In this document: positions 20,901 through 30,709 of the stretch, piece after piece
Layout of the letters: every line of letters starts with the position of its first letter
How positions within the stretch are numbered: position 1 is the stretch's first letter
Source: Lunularia cruciata
Taxonomy: Eukaryota > Streptophyta > Marchantiopsida > Lunulariales > Lunulariaceae
Assembly (NCBI GenBank): GCA_948567375.1
Contig: OX419755.1
Span: 73,164,944 to 73,228,943, forward strand
Direction of reading: 5' to 3'
DNA length: 64,000 nt
Made by a program: the position numbers and the translations under genes
The notes under the pieces: model-generated
Told to the model about the DNA's origin: nothing
Database searches by the model: none
Seen by the model: the letters and a program-made list of their open reading frames with translations, nothing else

Positions 20901-22804
20901 TTGGGTACTATAGGAGGTTCATCTTCTCATTTTCCAACAAGGCTTATGCATTGACCATCTACATGAAGAAGGGTGTAGATTACATGGTGATTTTGGAAGA
21001 CAAGGAGGCTCTCAAAGCTTTTGAGGAGCTCAAGCAATCCCTTGTTGTAGCTCCAATTCTTGCTAAACCTGATTGGAGTAAGCCTTTCATCCTCTACACT
21101 GATGCTTCTAATGTAGCTATAGGATGCACTCTTAGTCAATTAGACCAAGATGGGCATGATCATCCAATAGCTTATGCTAGTAGGCAGATGGTTTCAGCAG
21201 AGAAGAACTACTCTGTCACAGAGAGAGAAGGGTTGGCAGTGATCTTTGGTCTCAAGAAGTTTAGACACTACTTGATTGGAGGGAAAGCCACAATTGTCAC
21301 GGATCACAAGGCTTTGAAGTACATCTTCAACAAGCCTAATGTTGAAGGGAGACTAGCAAGGTGGATGATACTCTTGTCTGAGTATGACTACACAATTGAG
21401 GATAGGCCAGGAAAGAAACATGCAAATGCTGATTTGTTATCTAGAGCCTATGATCATGATGGAGATGAGCCAGTAGATGATTCCTTCCCGGATGAGGAGC
21501 TCATGACAATCTCAGTCACTCAAGAGATTCCAATGGAGTACAAGGAGATTGTGGATTTTGTGACAAGAGGTAACTATCCAGAAGGGATGCATGCTAGGGA
21601 GAGGAAGGCCCTTGCAGCAAGATCTAGACCTTACACAATGGTGGAGGATATTCTTTTTCACCAAGGAGCAGATGGTCTACTTCGAAGAGCAGTGGGTAAG
21701 GAAGAGTCTATCCTACTCATAAAGGAGTTTCATGAAGGTTTAGTATGTGGAGGACACTTTGCAGGAAAGGTGACTGCTTTCAAGATTCTAGATGCAGGTT
21801 ACCATTGGAGAGGGATTTTCAAGGATTGTCTTGATTATTGCAAAACTTGTCATGTTTGTCAAGCTTTTGCTAGAAAGTCTACATCCACTCCACCACTTAG
21901 ATCAATTCCATTGCTAGGACCTTTTGAGAAGTGGGGAATTGATTTTGTAGGACCTCTCAATAGAACCCCAAGGAACAATCGGTACATTGTGGTAGTTACT
22001 GATTACCTTACCAAGTGGGTTGAGGCTAGACCATTGAGGGACAAGAATGAAGATGAAGTGGGTAGATTTCTTTATGAACGCATTATCACTAGGTTTGGAT
22101 GCCCTTTGGAGTTGGTTTCTGATAGAGGAGGAGAGTTTACAGGAAGCATTACTACAGCCATGCTACGACATTTCTCTATCACACATAGAGTAACTACATC
22201 CTATAAGCCAAATTCCAATGGCTTGGCAGAGAGAACCAATCAGACCTTGTGCATGATGTTGGCCAAAGATGCAGAAATGGAGGGGGCTAAACATCATTGG
22301 GACAAGAGGATTCATGCAGTTTTGTGGGAGTATAGGACAACCATGAAGACTTCCACTGGATATTCTCCATTCCAATTGGTGTATGGTATTGAGTCTACCT
22401 TACCTATTCACTTTGATCTTCCTACCTTCCAAAGCATTCATAGGAGATTGAAGAAAGCACAAGGAAGTGATGCAGGGAAGTCAAGGAAGGATCAACTCAT
22501 GGAGTTGGAAGAGGCAAGAGCAGTTGCTATGGTTCGAGTGGAGCAAGCCCAAAGGAAACAAAAGGAGAGCTATGACAAGAGGCAAGGCAAGAAGAAGGTG
22601 GAGCCTTTCAAAGAAGGTGATTGGGTAATGTTGTTTGATTCCATTCAATTCAAGAGAGTGCAAAAGAAGTTTTTGCCTAAGTACTTTGGACCTTTCATAG
22701 TAGAGAAGGTGTGGGGCAATTACACCTATGATCTCAAGGAGTTGGGAGGAAGACACTTTGATAGGATTAACCATGATAAGTTGAAGATGTACCATAGAAG
22801 GTAG
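17978..22804 (+). CDS. A2 gag-pol polyprotein (1608 aa)
   Basis: One frame encodes structural and replication proteins, cleaved by the internal protease. Domains: gag (about 1-280) with a CCHC knuckle at C282, C285, H290, C295. An aspartic protease has D502-G-G in ALVDGGSAVNAM. RT spans about 745-1000 with the catalytic pair D893-D894 in FIDDFCVYG. RNase H has D1042 in LYTDASNVAIG. The integrase has an H1252, H1260, C1291, C1294 zinc site, and catalytic D1322, D1382 and E1418 with 35 residues between the last two. A GPF-type module lies at about 1571. No chromodomain follows. The start ATG 17978 follows an A/G-rich tract and is kept in A5 and A6. All catalytic residues are present. Gag and pol share one frame without a visible frameshift site. 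Confidence 0.95.
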   Translation: MGKLPVFFGKDGEDVEAFVRDFKRACIGNNERRKNEWASLLPDFFEDAALTWYESEYQKRERREGEEESWETLTSALIENFLPDESYERLMSEVTFLKQGDGEKVRVYVERVEKLESRFRIVLRKGGDDVETTMIGIGAMLTKNFVGGLRPQIRSKVRYEKPSSKVEAIKIAIRMEESLEGDESDLVVKEVVHPPQGYKYGGTSDTLVTRVAPQVVVAPILAPPPKDPLQTITEQLADLKINVVQLWEKREVDQNVGRGPRSYGNYPYRGGQPANNFNDRNCFGCGGRGHIQRNCPNSTYHGGRGYEGANRGKEGGSETQVAPNPNKGKGIASIDVVESKYEKGECSNSKGLNLELLAQEKKRARFAEDVHSSQGFTSSKDTPMSTRSTRTSTPSTTKTPRKKLGMEDFLISKQQWNYNVLEDVGSHKANITVGQLIALNPTLRKELRDGLSSTRSKKKKKAKVPVSMGVVDAKPAPWEACEYASKIDVRVNGHNIKDALVDGGSAVNAMSERLMKKLGMIPSRPSTFVVSMANKQQVRPVGVMDKVVVSVMGVQNLMTFQVLKDSSYDLLLGRPWLRAARTTDRWHKGYLRIGPSNHRVTVPVTNTTNTSHSDTPSSNYWESDSEEGASGVDTSMEEETSTEEDESESDSDVYPLCAMDFAPKPEVLKDPDKSPLTLEEVERRLSTLKYGPNVTKEEKVRFEEIFRKFIHVFAFSYKDLKEVTLEEHKIEVESHARPIRQKQRRISPPISLVVKEEIDKLKEAGFIFEVENSEWVSPIVIVKKKNGKLRVCVDYKKLNAVTKKDYYPLPFIDEILEEVAGHERYSFGDGYSGYNQIKIAPEHQQLTTFTTPWGTYAFKVMPFGLCNAPATFQRFMNKVFEPFIGKFVRDFIDDFCVYGSKEEHFEHLIKVLQRLDEANASLNPEKCIFGCEEGLLLGHIISKDGIAVDPEKVRKISDLPFPSSLTKLRQFLGMVGYYRRFIFSFSNKAYALTIYMKKGVDYMVILEDKEALKAFEELKQSLVVAPILAKPDWSKPFILYTDASNVAIGCTLSQLDQDGHDHPIAYASRQMVSAEKNYSVTEREGLAVIFGLKKFRHYLIGGKATIVTDHKALKYIFNKPNVEGRLARWMILLSEYDYTIEDRPGKKHANADLLSRAYDHDGDEPVDDSFPDEELMTISVTQEIPMEYKEIVDFVTRGNYPEGMHARERKALAARSRPYTMVEDILFHQGADGLLRRAVGKEESILLIKEFHEGLVCGGHFAGKVTAFKILDAGYHWRGIFKDCLDYCKTCHVCQAFARKSTSTPPLRSIPLLGPFEKWGIDFVGPLNRTPRNNRYIVVVTDYLTKWVEARPLRDKNEDEVGRFLYERIITRFGCPLELVSDRGGEFTGSITTAMLRHFSITHRVTTSYKPNSNGLAERTNQTLCMMLAKDAEMEGAKHHWDKRIHAVLWEYRTTMKTSTGYSPFQLVYGIESTLPIHFDLPTFQSIHRRLKKAQGSDAGKSRKDQLMELEEARAVAMVRVEQAQRKQKESYDKRQGKKKVEPFKEGDWVMLFDSIQFKRVQKKFLPKYFGPFIVEKVWGNYTYDLKELGGRHFDRINHDKLKMYHRR

Positions 22805-22840
22805 AGAGACCTTCACTTTGAGGACAAAGTGAAAACTTAG

Positions 22841-22852
22841 TCCGGGGGTAAA
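22841..22852 (+). promoter_or_regulatory. A2 polypurine tract
   Basis: tccgggggtaaa immediately before the 3' LTR and conserved in A4 and A6. It is a short G-run tract at the place where plus-strand synthesis is primed. Confidence 0.6.
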
Positions 22853-23531
22853 TGTAACACCCATTTGTGCATGTGTGTGGTATTGTGATATTTAGCTTGG
22901 TATTACAAGTACTTAAGAGATATTATTTATATAGAGATAAAGGATGGTTCTATATTAGTCATGGTTAGCTAAAGTTAGTCATAGCTAAGATAGATGGGAC
23001 CTTACTTTAGAGGAAGTAGAAAAGATGAGCACCACTATTTTGGATTTTAGTGTGTTGACTTGGTATTATTCCTAGGTGTTTGGCTTTGGGGAAAGAGTTG
23101 AGAACTCTTGGGCCCGCAAGCCTTTTTGTTTTGGATTCTTCTTTAGTCCAAGGATAGCCCATGTGAAGGAATCCTTGCTTTAGTGGTTGGGTCAAGATAA
23201 GGGGAATATGCCCATGTGAATGGATATTCCTTTCTACTTTTTGACTTTACTTGACTTTTAGTCTAGTAACTTGAGTTACTACGGTAATTAGTAACTTTGG
23301 TACGTAACTATTTCACAAGTATATAAACAAGGAGTGAGGAGGTACTCATCATCCTTTCATTTGCAACTATCTCTCTCTCATTGAGTTCTCTAGTGAGCAA
23401 TGTCTTGAGTCTTGGAGTGTTAGCCTTGGAGGAGTATGATGGAGTTGGGGTTCCTTGCCTTCTTAGTCCATGGTGCGCTACCATAATAGCCATCAGAGGT
23501 TCATCCTGAGTGAGAGACAGGCCGGCTCACA
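22853..23531 (+). repeat. A2 3' LTR
   Basis: 679 bp. I found no difference from the 5' LTR on reading both. It is followed by the GGTC target duplication at 23532-23535. Confidence 0.95.
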
Positions 23532-23535
23532 GGTC

Positions 23536-23643
23536 TTTGTGGACCGGCTCAGCAAAATGATTTATGTACGCCCTACCACCAAGGAGGTGACCGCTCCACA
23601 ACTAGCTCAATTATACTTAGATGCAATCTTTGCTCACCATGGC
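23536..23643 (+). pseudogene. B integrase fragment between A2 and C2
   Basis: Continues the B integrase core in frame: FVDRLSKMIYVRPTTKEVTA, then LAQLYLDAIFAHHG. It includes the region just after the first catalytic Asp. It ends at ATGGC (23639-23643), the left target duplication of C2. Confidence 0.9.
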
Positions 23644-23841
23644 TGTGGTACTCACATTTTTCATTTTGGACGAGTTTTGAAGAAGAAGTGTCTTGCTGAA
23701 ACCAAATTGAAACCAAATAGAGAAGAAATGAATGCAAACTTGTGTTTTGATCAAGCTTGAGGAAGTCGACTTTGTGTTAGAGGAAGAAGGACTTGGACTG
23801 GATCAAACCCAAAGAAGGTAACTTCGTGTCAGAGGAGGAGA

Positions 23842-23883
23842 CTTCAACGTCTGATCCGAGGAAACTCGGATCAGACGTTGAAG
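23842..23883. repeat. Perfect 19-bp hairpin with GAAA loop in C2
   Basis: The arm cttcaacgtctgatccgag (23842-23860) and its exact reverse complement (23865-23883) are separated only by GAAA. As RNA this would be a 19-bp stem closed by a GNRA-type tetraloop. The equivalent place in C1 and C3 was not found. Confidence 0.85.
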
Positions 23884-24468
23884 GAGAGCAAACCTGAAGG
23901 AGAAATAGAAGTTGCAAGTCAGGATTCTTGCGGGGGCCATATCTCAATGCACACAAGTCCAAATCAAGCGTGTTATATCTCGTTCAAAGCATCTCGTTCA
24001 GGGCTTTTCATTGCCACCAAAATTGCAAAGTTTGGAGGTTTGTACAAGAAGTTACAAGTATTTGAAGTTTCTAGAGTAGATGTATTTTGGGTCAAAGTGT
24101 CTTCAGGTCAATGTGACTTCCGACTTCGTACTTTGGACTTCGGGTTTACATGACTTTGGGTCTAAAAACTTTGCCTCAAGACTAAGATGACCAACTAAAT
24201 CCGAGGAAGTCGGACCTTGGAGTGCAATGAAGGTGACTTCGGGAGTTTTGCCAGAGGGATCAGAGGAAGTTAGAGTAGGGAAAGAAGATAGTTAGGATAC
24301 CCAAGATTTCAATTTCAGTTCTGATTGAAGATGGAACATGAATTGAAGGAGAAGTAGTAGTTGTAAATAAACCCAAAGTGCAGGATCAGATAGTAAATGT
24401 CTTCGGGTCAATAACATGAGTGATTAGGGGAAAGTGGGTTACAAATTGAAGGTGTAGATAGTGTATTC

Positions 24469-24783
24469 ATGTTTTCAATTACAATTCTTGACGATGACAT
24501 AGTAGAATTAGTAAAGGAATTGATAGTAGTTAGACCTGAAGTAAGAGAGATAGGAGTGCAAGTGTCTTCAGATTTGACATTTGACACCTTAGAGAAGAGT
24601 GGATCGGGAGATAGAGATTTAGAAGGCTTAATTATGATAGTAATTGCAGATCAGGAAGGAGAAGTGTTAGAATTAGTGGAGGAATTGGGAGTTGTGAAAC
24701 CTGAGGACAGAATATTAGGAAGTAAAGTTACTTTGGGTTCGGGTTTGAATAAAGAAGAAGAAGTAGACATTAGATCGGAGTAG
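24469..24783 (+). pseudogene. C2 remnant of the family C ORF C-terminus
   Basis: 104 codons aligning with the end of the C1 and C3 ORFs. The block TFDTLEKSGSGDRDLEG, the phrase VVKPEDRILGS and the ending EEEVDIRSE before TAG match EEVDIGSD (C1) and DEVDIGSG (C3). Conservation of this C-terminus in three diverged copies supports a real protein-coding history. Confidence 0.6.
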
Positions 24784-25579
24784 AAACAGATTTGAGATTT
24801 GAATAGACAGATATGAAGGGTTGCATTGTCATTTCAGATTTGTAGGTTTGTAGAGTCATTAGGAAGAGGTGTATTAGGAAGATAACTGTCGATTGCTTCA
24901 CTACTTAAGAGTGGCATTTGCAGTCAAATGTGTTTAGTGCTCATTATTTCTGAGAATAGATAAAGCGAAGTGCTGTGAAGTAGTGCTCGTTGCTTGAGCT
25001 TGATTCCGAGTATCAACTTCGTGTCTATGTTTGTGAGTGTTTGGAGAAATTCAAAGTGCAAGTCAGTGTGCTTGTTGGATGTTGGATTCCACAGCCTTGA
25101 TCTTCATTTTGTGTGTTTGATCTAAGTGAAGTGCAATCAAAGCAATGCCTTGACAGATCTGAGAGGAATTGTAGTGTTGGTAGTATTCTGCATTCGTGAG
25201 TGCAGTGCAAAGTTGATGTGAAGCAATTTTGATCAAGAAAGTTGTACCTTCAATGGAGGGGTGGAACACAATTTTGAGGCAAAGTCGTTTTGCAGTGAAG
25301 TACCATTTTTGGGAGAGCGTGAATCATCACAATCAAGATTGTTTGGAAAGAATTGATGGAGTTGTGATTAAGGAGTGTGAATTCGTGACAAGACTGCGAG
25401 TCAATGCTTGTTACTCTCTTCTGGGTGTGGTTTCTACCGAGAGATTAAAGACGCAACCAAGAAGAACTAGATTGTTACTTTGCTTTGTATTTGGACATTT
25501 CTAACTTGTATCTCTGCGGGAATGAACTTTACTTACCCGATTACCGCAAAAGTGATATTTTCCAGGTTGTCACAATGGC

Positions 25580-26485
25580 TTGTCTAGAGGCTCATCACCG
25601 ATAGAGGCACCCAATTCACCAGTTTGTTTTGGCGAACACTCTTTGGTTTCTTCAAAACCAAGTTGGCCATGTCCACAACTTACCACCCACAAACAGATGG
25701 CCAAACAGAGTGGGCTAATTGCATGATTGAAGACATGTTACGCGGCTTCACCTTAGAAGAGCAAGAGAGGTGGGACACCCTACTCCCGTTGGTGGAATTT
25801 GCTTACAACAATTCAGTGAATGCATCCACCCAGGTCACTCCGTTCTTCCTCATGTATGGTGAGCATCCCTTCACACCTCCTAGCTTGATGAAGATCCGTC
25901 TAGTGGCTACCAAGGTCAATGCAGTCAACACATTTGTTTCTAGAATCCAACAAGGTGTGGAGAGCGCCAAGCATAGATTACAGATTGTGCAAAATCAACA
26001 AAAGTAGTATGCTGATGCACACCGTTGGCACATGGAGTTTAATGTTGGGGATCAAGTGTAGCTATCAACAACCAACCTCACATTAGTTGGACCTCGTAAG
26101 CTCAGACCTCGTTTTATTGGGCCTTTCTTGATTCTTTGTCGCATCGGTGTTGTGGCCTATCACCTTGAGCTACCACCACACATGAAGATCCATCTAGTGT
26201 TCCATGTCTCCCTACTACGTAGATATGCTCCCCGATCAGGCCAGGGTCATTCCACACCAGACATTTGACCTTGTCCGACACTCATTGATGGCATAGAGGA
26301 ATATGAAGTGGAGCGGATTCTCCAAAAATGCATGCGTGGTACTCGCCACCCGCGGGTAGACTATCTAGTACAATGGAAAGGTACCCCCTCTATGAAGCAA
26401 CCTGGGAGCCCGCTGCCAATTTGGCACATGCACCGGTGTTGGTGCAAGCATTTGAGCAACAATTGCACAACGAGGACGTTGCATC
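25580..26485 (+). pseudogene. B integrase C-terminal half and chromodomain
   Basis: Resumes with LITDRGTQFTS (second catalytic Asp). STTYHPQTDGQTEWAN and the catalytic Glu region follow, then LPLVEFAYNNSVNAST. The GPY/F-like segment RPRFIGPFLILCRIG is near 26107-26150. A chromodomain near 26298-26460 reads EEYEVERILQKCMRGTRHPR, then YLVQWKG. A one-base shift after WKG moves the rest (PLYEATWEPAANLAHAP) to another frame. Stops at about 26006, 26060 and 26265 also break it. Chromodomains direct integration to heterochromatin. Confidence 0.88.
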
Positions 26486-26487
26486 TT

Positions 26488-26500
26488 AAAAGGAGGGAGG
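26488..26500 (+). promoter_or_regulatory. B polypurine tract
   Basis: aaaaggagggagg, all purine, two bases before the 3' LTR start at 26503. This is the standard position for plus-strand priming. Confidence 0.8.
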
Positions 26501-26502
26501 TC

Positions 26503-26713
26503 TGTAATACCAAGAACTAGCCATATGATCTAGATGTGAAATTTGGTTTGGTAACATCTAGAATGATGTTATACATGATGGTCAAAATAGATAAAATAGA
26601 AGTATCACCAAAAGAGTACTTCTACTAATAAGGCAGAAACCAAAATAGACTTGAGAACCTTAGAACCAATAGCTAGACATATGATTTAAAGGTGAGAATT
26701 GGTTTGGTAACAT
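26503..26713 (+). repeat. B 3' LTR, truncated
   Basis: Starts tgtaataccaagaactagcc and keeps about 211 bp (one copy of the U3 repeat and the start of the second). It then stops at gtaacat, where minus-strand A3 gag sequence begins after a single extra base. The rest of the LTR is missing, so this is an illegitimate junction rather than a clean insertion. Confidence 0.88.
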
Positions 26714-26714
26714 T

Positions 26715-27737
26715 ATACTTGCTCTCAACCACATCTATGGATGCTATCCCCTTACTTTTGTTGGGATTAGGAGCCACTTGGGTTTCACTACCTCCCTCTT
26801 TCCTTCTATTGGCTCCCTCATAACCCCTTCCTCCATGGTAAGTGGAATTTGGGCAATTCCTTTGGATATGGCCTCTTCCTCCACAACCAAAACAATTTCT
26901 ATCATTGAAATTGTTGGCTGGTTGACCTCCTCTATATGGATAGTTTCCATAACTCCTAGGCCCTCTCCCTACATTTTGAACCACCTCTCTCTTCTCCCAT
27001 AGTTGCACCACATTGATCTTGAGATCCGCAAGTTGTTCTGTGATGGTTTGAAGTGGATCCTTTGGTGGAAGTGCAAGAATTGGAGCAACTACTACTTGTG
27101 GTGCAACCCTTGTCACCAAAGTATCAGAAGTTCCACCATACTTGTAGCCTTGAGGAGGATGCACAACCTCCTTCACCACCAAATCACTCTCATCCCCTTC
27201 CAAACTCTCCTCCATACTAATTGCAATCTTGATAGCTTCAACCTTGGAAGAAGGTTTCTCATATCTCACCTTGCTTCTAATTTGTGGTCTCAACCCTCCC
27301 ACAAAATTCTTGGTGATCATGGCCCCTATGCCAATCATTGTAGTCTCCTCATCATCCCCACCCTTCCTCAACACTATGCGAAATCTGGACTCTAACTTTT
27401 CCACTCTTTCCACATAGACTCTCACTTTCTCTCCATCTCCTTGCTTGAGAAATGCAAACTCACTAATCAATCTCTCATAACTCTCATCAGGAAGAAAGTT
27501 CTCAATGAGTGTTGAAGTTAAAGTCTCCCAAGACTCCTCTTCCCCATCTCTCCTCTCTCTCTTTTGGTATTCTGACTCATACCATGTAACTGTTGCATCC
27601 TCAAAGAAATCTAGTAATAATGAGACCCACTCATTCCTCCTTCTCTCATTGTTTCCTATGCAAGCTCTCTTGAAGTCTCTCACAAAGGCCTCCACATCTT
27701 CTCCATCCTTGCCAAAGAAAACTGGAAGTTTCCCCAT
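26715..27737 (-). pseudogene. A3 gag fragment
   Basis: Open from the conserved start (MGKLPVFFGKDGED) through the CCHC knuckle CFGCGGRGHIQRNC to about residue 341, then truncated. The ORF runs on a few codons into B LTR sequence. Protease, RT and everything 3' are missing. Confidence 0.88.
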
Positions 27738-27977
27738 CTTAACCCCTCACTATCTTTCTTTTCTCTCTAGTTTTTTTTTCTTTTTTTCTTTTATTTTCTC
27801 TCACTCTATTACTATAGAGTATATACATGACTAACACCATCTGAGAATAATCCACTCTGGGTAACACAAAAGGTTCAAGTTACTCCAAGATTTCTATAGC
27901 AACATCAAATCCTGGAGTGCATATTAATCTTACTCTCATGGATAGTTTATCCATAAGTTGAAAGATTATCTCCATCA

Positions 27978-28427
27978 CTAATCTTGAGAACTAGCTGATG
28001 AAGGTGGTAGTATTTCTGTAGCTGTACTAAGACTCTCTCTAAGATCCTTCACCAAAGTCTCCAAAAGTGCTTTTACTCCACTACACTCATGTCCTTTTGG
28101 AAGTCCTTCCACTCCACAAACCTCACACAACTCCTTGGTCTTAGATCTTCTCCCTCCTAATCTTGGTGAAGAAGGTCCAACATGCAAACCCAAGTCAAGT
28201 AAGCCTCTCCTTTCCCTCAATCTCTTGCTCTCAAAGGTCAATGGACATGAACTTGTCTTATGTCCCTTCTCTCCACATAGAAAGCACTTAGACTCACTCT
28301 TTCCTCCAAGTGGTGTAGGTTTTTGGATCCTCTCAACACTCTCTTCAAATTCTATTGTAAACTCTCTTTTCCTCAAATCCACCTCTACAATCACCTCAAA
28401 GCCTTGGAAAATCTTGCATAATCTCAA
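27978..28427 (-). pseudogene. A3 ORF1 remnant
   Basis: Carries the same CCHC knuckle (CFLCGEKGHKTSSC) and second Cys/His cluster as A2 ORF1. The conserved start ATG GAA GGT CAT CAA GAG is followed at once by TAA where A2 has TGG. The remaining open frame begins further in, at MRLCKIFQG. Confidence 0.7.
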
Positions 28428-29309
28428 TGTTTACTCTTGATGACCTTCCATGTTCCCAAGATAAGTCTAAACACTCAAACATGCTTTTTGTTGCTCTCAA
28501 ACTCCTCATGCATGAGATCTCCACTCTATAGAATTGACCCTTCCTCACAATGTCACTCAAATCTCCCAACTTGTATGTGATAGTCCTCTGAAATTTTTCA
28601 CACTTGATCACAACTCCAAGGTGTCACTCTGTACGAAATTTCGGATCTTTTCATTGAGCCATTTGGCCTAGACACCTTTCTATTCAGCACACATATTTCA
28701 GATTTGGTCTGAAAACCACCCCCTCACTTCAAAAACTCATAACTCCTTGTGCAAGAATGATCTCTCTCTAATTTTTGTGGCACCAGGTAGGATACAATGC
28801 ACTGAATTTTCTTGAAAATTTTCAGGAAAATTCACTGAAAATTGAAGAAATGGCAGACTCTGTACAATTTTCTAGAGAGCATGCAGTTGCGGGAGCACTT
28901 TACCCTATCAACTTTCAAAAATTCTTACCCAATGTGCATAGTAGCTCTCACAATAATTTCAAGTGTGCTAACTGAAAGATAACCCAAGCTATCATATGTA
29001 CTAATTTCAAGTCCAGATCTCTAACTTGAGATTTTGCCCAAAATCACCTTAATCCCCCAAATCTACAATCCACCTCACACAATCTCTCCAATTCTTCTCA
29101 TGTGTACAAGATGTACAAAATCACCTCAAAGACATCATAATGAACTACAGGGTATACAAATGGATCTTGGTTCTCTAACATAAGTTCAACTCTCTCGTCT
29201 CCTAATGTTCTCTCCAAGTGAGCTCTCATAGCCTCCTTTTGCCTAATGTAGAATTGAACGCGGAACATTATCTTACCTTCTAGAGAAGTCCCGGCAATGG
29301 AACCAAAAA

Positions 29310-29985
29310 TGTGAGCCGGCCTGTCTCTCACTCAAGATGAACCTCTGATGGCTATTATGGTAGCGCACCATGGACTAAGAAGGCAAGGAACCCCAACTCC
29401 ATCATACTCCTTCAAGGCTAACACTCCAAGACTCAAGACATTGCTCACTAGGGAACTCAATGAGAGAGAGATAGTTGCAAATGAAAGGATGATGAGTATC
29501 TCCTCACCCCTTGTTTATATGCTTGTGAAATAGTTACGTACCAAAGTTACTAATTACTGTAGTAACTCAAGTTACTAGACTAAAAGTCAAGTAAAGTCAA
29601 AAAGTAGAAAGGAATATCCATTCACATGGGCATATTCCCCTAAGCAGGTGGTCTTATCTTGACCCAACCACTAAGTCAAGGATTCCTTCACATGGGCTAT
29701 CCTTGGACTATAGAAGAATCCAAAACAAAAAGACTTGCGGGCCAAAGAGTTCTCAACTCTTTCCTCAAAGCCAAACACCTTGGAATAATACCAAGTCAAC
29801 ACACTAGAATCCAAAATAGTGGTGCTCATCTTTTCCACTTCCTCTAAAGTAAGATCCCCACTATCTTAGCTATGACTAACTTTAGCTAATCATGACTAAT
29901 GTAGAACCATCATTTATCTCTATATAAATAATATCTTTCAAGCTAAATATCACAATACCACACACCTGCACAAATGGGTGTTATA
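29310..29985 (-). repeat. A3 5' LTR
   Basis: 676 bp, reading tgtgagccgg on the plus strand to gggtgttata. Relative to the family it has a deletion of about 16 bp around the tacttgtaatacc segment, a short insertion near 29645 and scattered substitutions. Confidence 0.9.
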
Positions 29986-29989
29986 GGAC
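29986..29989. repeat. GGAC shared by A3 and A4
   Basis: The only bases between two oppositely oriented family A LTRs. GGAC recurs at 36251-36254, where D's LTR resumes (ggacaagcc). It is therefore A4's target duplication, and it also looks like the site at which A3 joined D. Confidence 0.8.
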
Positions 29990-30668
29990 TGTAACACCCA
30001 TTTGTGCATGTGTGTGGTATTGTGATATTTAGCTTGGTATTACAAGTACTTAAGAGATATTATTTATATAGAGATAAAGGATGGTTCTATATTAGTCATG
30101 GTTAGCTAAAGTTAGTCATAGCTAAGATAGATGGGACCTTACTTTAGAGGAAGTAGAAAAGATGAGCACCACTATTTTGGATTTTAGTGTGTTGACTTGG
30201 TATTATTCCTAGGTGTTTGGCTTTGGGGAAAGAGTTGAGAACTCTTGGGCCCGCAAGCCTTTTTGTTTTGGATTCTTCTTTAGTCCAAGGATAGCCCATG
30301 TGAAGGAATCCTTGCTTTAGTGGTTGGGTCAAGATAAGGGGAATATGCCCATGTGAATGGATATTCCTTTCTACTTTTTGACTTTACTTGACTTTTAGTC
30401 TAGTAACTTGAGTTACTACGGTAATTAGTAACTTTGGTACGTAACTATTTCACAAGTATATAAACAAGGAGTGAGGAGGTACTCATCATCCTTTCATTTG
30501 CAACTATCTCTCTCTCATTGAGTTCTCTAGTGAGCAATGTCTTGAGTCTTGGAGTGTTAGCCTTGGAGGAGTATGATGGAGTTGGGGTTCCTTGCCTTCT
30601 TAGTCCATGGTGCGCTACCATAATAGCCATCAGAGGTTCATCCTGAGTGAGAGACAGGCCGGCTCACA
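29990..30668 (+). repeat. A4 5' LTR
   Basis: 679 bp, apparently identical to the A2 LTR, including the TATA box at about base 468. The PBS follows four bases later. Confidence 0.94.
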
Positions 30669-30709
30669 TTTTTGGTTCCGTTGCCGGGACCTCTCTAGAA
30701 GGCAAGATA

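Larger units (their letters stand above)
15730..23531 (+). mobile_element. A2: complete family A Ty3/gypsy retrotransposon
   Basis: A 7802-bp element with two 679-bp LTRs that look identical by eye, a PBS, ORF1, an uninterrupted 1608-residue gag-pol, a PPT and a 4-bp target duplication. Identical LTRs imply recent insertion, because LTRs are copied from one template. RT and RNase H resemble the Athila/Tat branch (FGDGYSGYNQIKIAPEH, MPFGLCNAPATFQRFM, FIDDF). There is no chromodomain. This is the best candidate in the window for an element still able to move. Confidence 0.95.
23644..25574 (+). mobile_element. C2: internally deleted family C element
   Basis: 1931 bp, TGTGGTACTCACA...GGTTGTCACA, flanked by an exact 5-bp duplication ATGGC (23639-23643 and 25575-25579). 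It lies inside B's integrase. It keeps the family 5' end, the last part of the ORF, the TATA-like region and the full tail, but lacks most of the coding region. TG...CA ends with a 5-bp duplication are typical of an LTR unit. No second LTR, PBS or pol is present, so it behaves as a solo LTR or a small complete element. Confidence 0.82.
10913..26713 (+). mobile_element. B: decayed chromovirus (Ty3/gypsy) split by A2 and C2
   Basis: Components in order: 5' LTR, initiator-tRNA-type PBS, leader, gag, protease, RT, RNase H, integrase, chromodomain, PPT and a truncated 3' LTR. Removing the nested A2 (15730-23531) and C2 (23644-25574) leaves about 6.1 kb, normal for a chromovirus. Both insertions fall inside the integrase. 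Many stops and frameshifts make it non-autonomous. Its 3' LTR is cut after about 210 bp at the junction with A3. Confidence 0.9.
26715..29985 (-). mobile_element. A3: truncated family A element, minus strand
   Basis: Keeps the 5' LTR (29310-29985), PBS, leader, ORF1 and gag as far as the VVESKY region after the zinc knuckle. It is then cut at the junction with B's LTR. It is diverged like A1. Its LTR outer end (gggtgttata, from gggtgttaca) is followed by GGAC and then A4 in the opposite orientation. Confidence 0.92.
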
